Source: Panonychus citri
Lineage: Eukaryota > Arthropoda > Arachnida > Trombidiformes > Tetranychidae
Assembly: GCF_014898815.1 (NCBI RefSeq)
Contig: NW_026515548.1
Coordinates: 540,501-604,500 of the forward strand
Direction of reading: 5' to 3'
DNA length: 64,000 nucleotides
Numbering within the stretch: the stretch's first letter is position 1; every line of letters begins with the position of its first letter. Positions 59,201 to 64,000 of this stretch are shown here, in pieces. The translations under genes were made by a program, and so were the position numbers. The notes beneath the pieces are model-generated. The model ran no database searches, was not told where the DNA came from, and saw only the letters and a list, made by a program, of their open reading frames with translations.

Positions 59201-62200
59201 TTCCAAGAATTCATAGGGATTATTCATGACACAACTATCATGGTAGATTGAAAGAAAGTAGTTTTAATTTCATTTGGTGAAACTCACGAACTAAGAAATA
59301 ATTTGGGATCATAGAAAAATAGTTGTCAAGTTTTATCATGAACTTTTTTTCTCGAAAATGTTCAGAATTTTATCAACTTATCGAAATTAAAAGTAGTAAG
59401 AAATGTTCATTGCGTGACTTAAACTCTTCCAGAGTTATAATGAATTTCAAGTTTAATCTCAACGAAAATATTGAAATAAGTTCATGAACAAAATTGCAGA
59501 ATCTCTGTGAAAATCTTGAACAATACGAAAATAAATGAACTGAATAAAAGATAACAGAACTTTTTTAGTTCTCTAAGCAAACTAATCTCAAATTGTATTA
59601 CTAATAATCACCAATATGGAGTGAAATTTATCACAATCATTATTATCATAGAATAACTGTCAACAGGGAGATAAAATATCTCTTTCTACAGATTATTCAT
59701 TTGGATGGGAGCAAATGAATGAATTGAGAACAATTGGAAATTCCATTGTTCTGTTATCAAGATATTAATGATTGACCCTATTCCCTGGTCAAGAATAAAT
59801 TTCCAACTCAAACAAGATCTACACCAAGCAACTAGAAAGATCATCCTTATCATCATCATGCTTCTTCATCACCAGTGAGATGAATAATTTGAAACGATAA
59901 TGTTGGGGCACACGATTGGTATTCATTGAGTATTCACTGGTCAAGCTCATTGTTAAACATTGGTCAGTTCATTTCATCTACATGGTGATATAAGTGATGC
60001 ATTTCCAGTTAACAATCAGAAAAATATTCAAGGTTATAATCATGTGTCTTACATTTGATATTTATCATCATGAAATTTATGTCATTAGCCATGAATATTG
60101 TTCATGTGGGAATCAGAAATGCATAACGAATAACATTTTTCACTGAGTAAATTAGTTTTCATCAGGGTAAAGAAATGAAATTTCATTTCCAACTTTAATA
60201 CAACAATCAAAAACATGTAAATAAATTGTCGATATGATTTTTTCAACTATTAATAGATTAATCCAAATGAACAGTTCACCTCAATTCGTTAGCAAAAGAG
60301 TGACAATTTTTACCATGAAAATAGCTTAAAATATTATCATCACTCTGAATTATTCAGTTTTTAACATTTCAACTAATATCTAACACCAATTATAACCATG
60401 ATTTTGATTCAGAATTATTCATTTGCATGTTTAAAGTTTATATTGGGTTATATTATTTGGGCTATGATAAAATGTATTCCTTGTATTTTATAACAATTAC
60501 ATCAGATTCCTGCTGGGAATTTGATTTCTTTGTTCATTTTTACATGATGAAGAGCAGTTTAACCAATGAATTTCAATGATTTCTCCTGTTTATTCATGTT
60601 TATCATGAAAATAGCGGTGAGAATTAGCATCATGATTTTTAAAATGAATTTAATCATTTCTCTAAATGGTGATAATGGTCTTCTTTTTCAATCGCATTTC
60701 AGTAACAAGGGACATGAAAATATCGAGAAAAAGTATTTTTTTTCAGTGTCAAACGAGATAAAATTGGAATTGCAAATTGCTTTTAGATTATTTTTTACAA
60801 TTCTCGTGAAATAATCTCTAGAATTCAGAGGAAGGAAACAAAACTCGAGGAAACGTATACTCAATATGGATGAATAAGTTTCTCATGAACAATCAAATGA
60901 TTGCTGAGTGTCGCGAGCTTGTGTATTCATCATGATCAATTTGCATTTGAATTAACTGTCATCAAGATTTTGTTAATTATTACAATGATGATGATCATTA
61001 TCTACAATTGTACTAACCATTTAGAGCTGAAATGATAAATGTTAATCTATTAGTAACTGTGAGATTATAATTATTTACATAGATTTTCATTGAATCGATA
61101 GACTCGAAATGAAGATTCCTTAAGCTAAAAACTTTGATAACGAGGAGCAAATTAATTATCTAATAGCAATTAAATAAGTAATGAATTGAATCTGTTTGTT
61201 TGACTAATTAATTGTAATATTGTTATAATGTCATGAGATGATCATGATTATTATGCCTTAATTCCCTGAGCTGAACACTAGTAGATCTTTATAGAAAATT
61301 AATTTTGATCGGAATTGACCAGAAATCAAGTTTATCCAATCAACTGTAACTATTATCTCAATATATAAGTAACTTTTATAAGCAAGATGATTTGTTCATA
61401 GACAGTAAATATTAGATTCATGGTTGATGTTTCAATTGACTGAGTAGAAAGTGTCAAACATTGTATCCAAAATGATTCAGAATTGGATATTTCATTTAAT
61501 CTCAACTAAGATATTTGCTGGTATTTTCTTATTGATGATGTTTGATTTCACAAGTGAAAGTGAATCACAAACAATTAGATTCTTAGCATTTGATTGGATT
61601 CTGTTGATTACAGAATAATCACTTTTCTCATTAGGAGACACATTATAGCATCATTATCATGGCCAATGCTCTTATTAAATCCCACATTTATCCTGAATTC
61701 TGTTCCAGTTAAGGCTCTCTCTCTCTCTCTTTTATTATCTTCTCTTGTTATCTTATTACATTGATACAACAATATTCCATTGAGTTATTTGTTTTCCATG
61801 AGAATCAAGTAATTCCCAGTAACATGAAATATAAGCCAGAAAATATAAGTTCCATGATGAAATAGACTGGATAAAAAATATTCCAATTTTTTTCCATATT
61901 CAGTTATAGAATTTGTTTTTACGTTAGAGTTTACGGAAAAGATTTCAAGAGTTGAAATATTTTCATGGTAAAAGAAAGTCGATTTCACTGAAATACGAAA
62001 TATTCATACTGCAAGTGACTGAATTTAAGTTATCAGATCTGATTTAATATTTATTGTTGATCAAATTTCAAGTTTATTTTGTTTCAATGTAACTGTAACC
62101 TTGAATCTGATAGCTGAGTATCATTCGTGTGAAATTTTATCACATAATTCCGACTTCATGGGCTTCCATTAGATGTTGAAACCGATTGCAACTCATTTAT

Positions 62201-64000
62201 CCTCATCATAATTACCAATAAACTTTTCCCAAGCTTTGAACTAAAACCATTAAATTTTTTGAATTGATGAGGTTTCATTGATTCAGCTTCATATTGAAAC
62301 AATGGTTCAACTGGATCATTACATGTTCATCACTAACAGAAAGTTATTTTGATAAGTTTCCAAGGGTATTCTATCATGGTGATATTTTCTCTATGAATGA
62401 ATGAATAGTTTAGGTGAGAATGAACCAATAAGAAGGATAATTTTCTGATCCATCAGTAAACTTGCTCAACTATTATTTTCGCCATATTCAGGAACCATAG
62501 AGTTATCATGATCATAAATCAAACAATTTGTAATATTTTTGTTCTGTAAAATCATTTACAAAATCTCATGAAACTAACATGAAGCCAAATGAAATTTCAA
62601 GACGATTTTCAATAAATAAATTTATCGATATGCCAACGGCTTCAAATTAAATTATTAATATTTAGTAAACTATCGTTTCTATTGGTTGAAATGTCGATTC
62701 CATTTCCGATTCAATTTCTTATTTATCATTTACATGGAATACTCCAGGTAATGTTGAGATTAAGAGGTTGATTCATATTCCATTTCCATCACAGTTATCT
62801 GATCGTGAGATTTATAAAATGAACTATTTTTAAAAGTAATCGGATAACTCAAAATGCTACTGGAAACTTCATAAATCCAGGTAAGAACAACAATAAGCCC
62901 TGAACTTGATTTGTCAGAATTTCGTTCAATTAAGTGAAAGTTTTCAGAGTATTAACTAAATGAAATTCATTTAATTCTGATTCTGTTACTGAGTAGAAAT
63001 TAAATGAATGTAAAAAAAGTCTGAACTTTATCAAAGAAATGTTATCGTGACAATTACCAGTTTCCACTATATTAATTCACTTGTTCACTTTGCTGATAGA
63101 AATCAAGTTGTTCTGTGGTTACTGATGGTTCTTAAATTGTTTCGAATTGTTCATGATAAAGAAAATTCTGACAATGATATAGAACTTTTCAGCAGAATCA
63201 TTCGATTTTTTTTCGCTTCTGTTGTTCATCATAGTTTTCCTTTCATCTTCTTTCAGCAAAAAGATGATTATAATGTGGAAAATGATAAAGATTTTCATGT
63301 CAATGATGTTTAACTTTCATCAGATTGATTGGTTAGAAAAGTTGGAATCATTTTTTCTCAATTTCATCATTTCTATTCATTGGATCTTCCATTCATCAAC
63401 TACAACATGAGAGTTCAAAGTAACAGGAAACCCAATGAGTCTTAATTGTATTTACTTTTCTATCTAATGACAACAATTCCAATGACTTTGTACTCCGATA
63501 AAGAGTAAATATAAAGAGGTAGTGAACTTTTCATGGAGCTTTATCTGAATAACATTCTCAACAAAAGAAATTCAACTTTTCGATTATTATCTCATCCTTC
63601 TTGTGGATTATTTCATGTGTCTTTTAAAACTTATATCTTAATCTTTCTCTTTTCTCTTATCATTATATTGATAATAATCTTTATCACTCTTCCTCTCTCT
63701 TCATTGTTCATTCATGTTGCCTCACAATAATATGAGAGATTAATTGAAACTTTTCCTCATTCCATCATCACCTTCATGTATTATCGTTGGTTGACCTTAT
63801 TCTTGATTCTTAGTTTAAAAGTTCCTACGATAATTAGACCCAAATTTAAATCGTCTGAAGATAAACAAGATCAATGAGCTAAAGATCAATTTCTCAGTCG
63901 AAATCTTTTGTTTTTTCCTGCAAGTGGGAAATGAGGATGAGGAGGAAGAGGGAGAGATGGATGAAAAAGATGATGACTATCCAGAGATTGACTTGTAAGA
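56285..64000 (+). other. Third intron of channel gene, continues past window
   Basis: At least 7.7 kb of AT-rich sequence after the GTAAGT donor. I searched by eye for the expected next exon (Cys-loop and first membrane segment) and did not find it. A TC repeat lies at about 61715-61730. At the very end (63930-64000) an acidic frame (NEDEEEEGEMDEKDDDYPE) opens but has no supporting context. Confidence 0.5.

Noticed and set aside
1..64000. CRISPR arrays, rRNA or tRNA genes
   Set aside because: Read on both strands for regular spaced repeats and tRNA A/B-box patterns; none found by eye. A tRNA scan could still reveal a missed gene.

Overview
The window reads as nuclear DNA of an arthropod. It is AT-rich, all genes are split by GT-AG introns, several introns in the left half are only 50-110 nt, and the encoded proteins are animal families, including a Spätzle-type Toll ligand and a Cys-loop chloride channel typical of arthropods. 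The compact left half and the residue patterns suggest a mite or another small-genome chelicerate. That placement is an inference; nothing here fixes the species.

Left part (1-13.5 kb, gene-dense): the last exon of a serpin (+), a four-exon Spätzle-like cystine-knot ligand (+), the complex I assembly factor NDUFAF4 (-), and a complete 13-exon p120 RasGAP/RASA1 (-). Between them lie decayed pieces of three unrelated conserved genes: a WD repeat of ESC/EED at 5.2 kb, threonyl-tRNA synthetase at 6.4-7.0 kb and POMT2 at 7.0-8.2 kb.

Middle part (13.5-22 kb, rearranged): a terminal-inverted-repeat element of about 390 bp, an intact three-exon POMT2 protein O-mannosyltransferase (-), a direct tandem copy of most of POMT2 and its 5' flank damaged mainly by small deletions, a fold-back palindrome at 20.18 kb, and an inverted repeat pairing 14.2-15.0 kb with 20.5-21.4 kb. 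The right arm of that repeat carries the putative signal-peptide exon of the next gene.

Right part (20.7-64 kb, large introns): a LAR-type receptor tyrosine phosphatase (+) with FN3 repeats, one transmembrane segment and two phosphatase domains, but no Ig domains visible; an 11-exon gene (+) for a predicted 1472-residue protein with a Rab-effector-like N-terminus, long Ser/His/Asp/Asn-rich stretches and one Ig domain; and the 5' part of a Cys-loop anion channel (+) whose membrane exons lie beyond the window. A small unrecognised terminal exon with a poly(A) signal is nested in that channel's second intron. The remaining intergenic and intronic DNA is AT-rich, full of CAATTA/TAATTG words and ATC/GAT or TC microsatellites, and shows no recognisable genes.

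The genes are not a functional cluster. The phosphatase and POMT2 both act in the secretory pathway or at the cell surface, RasGAP is a cytosolic signalling brake, Spätzle and the serpin fit extracellular Toll-type or protease regulation, and NDUFAF4 is mitochondrial.
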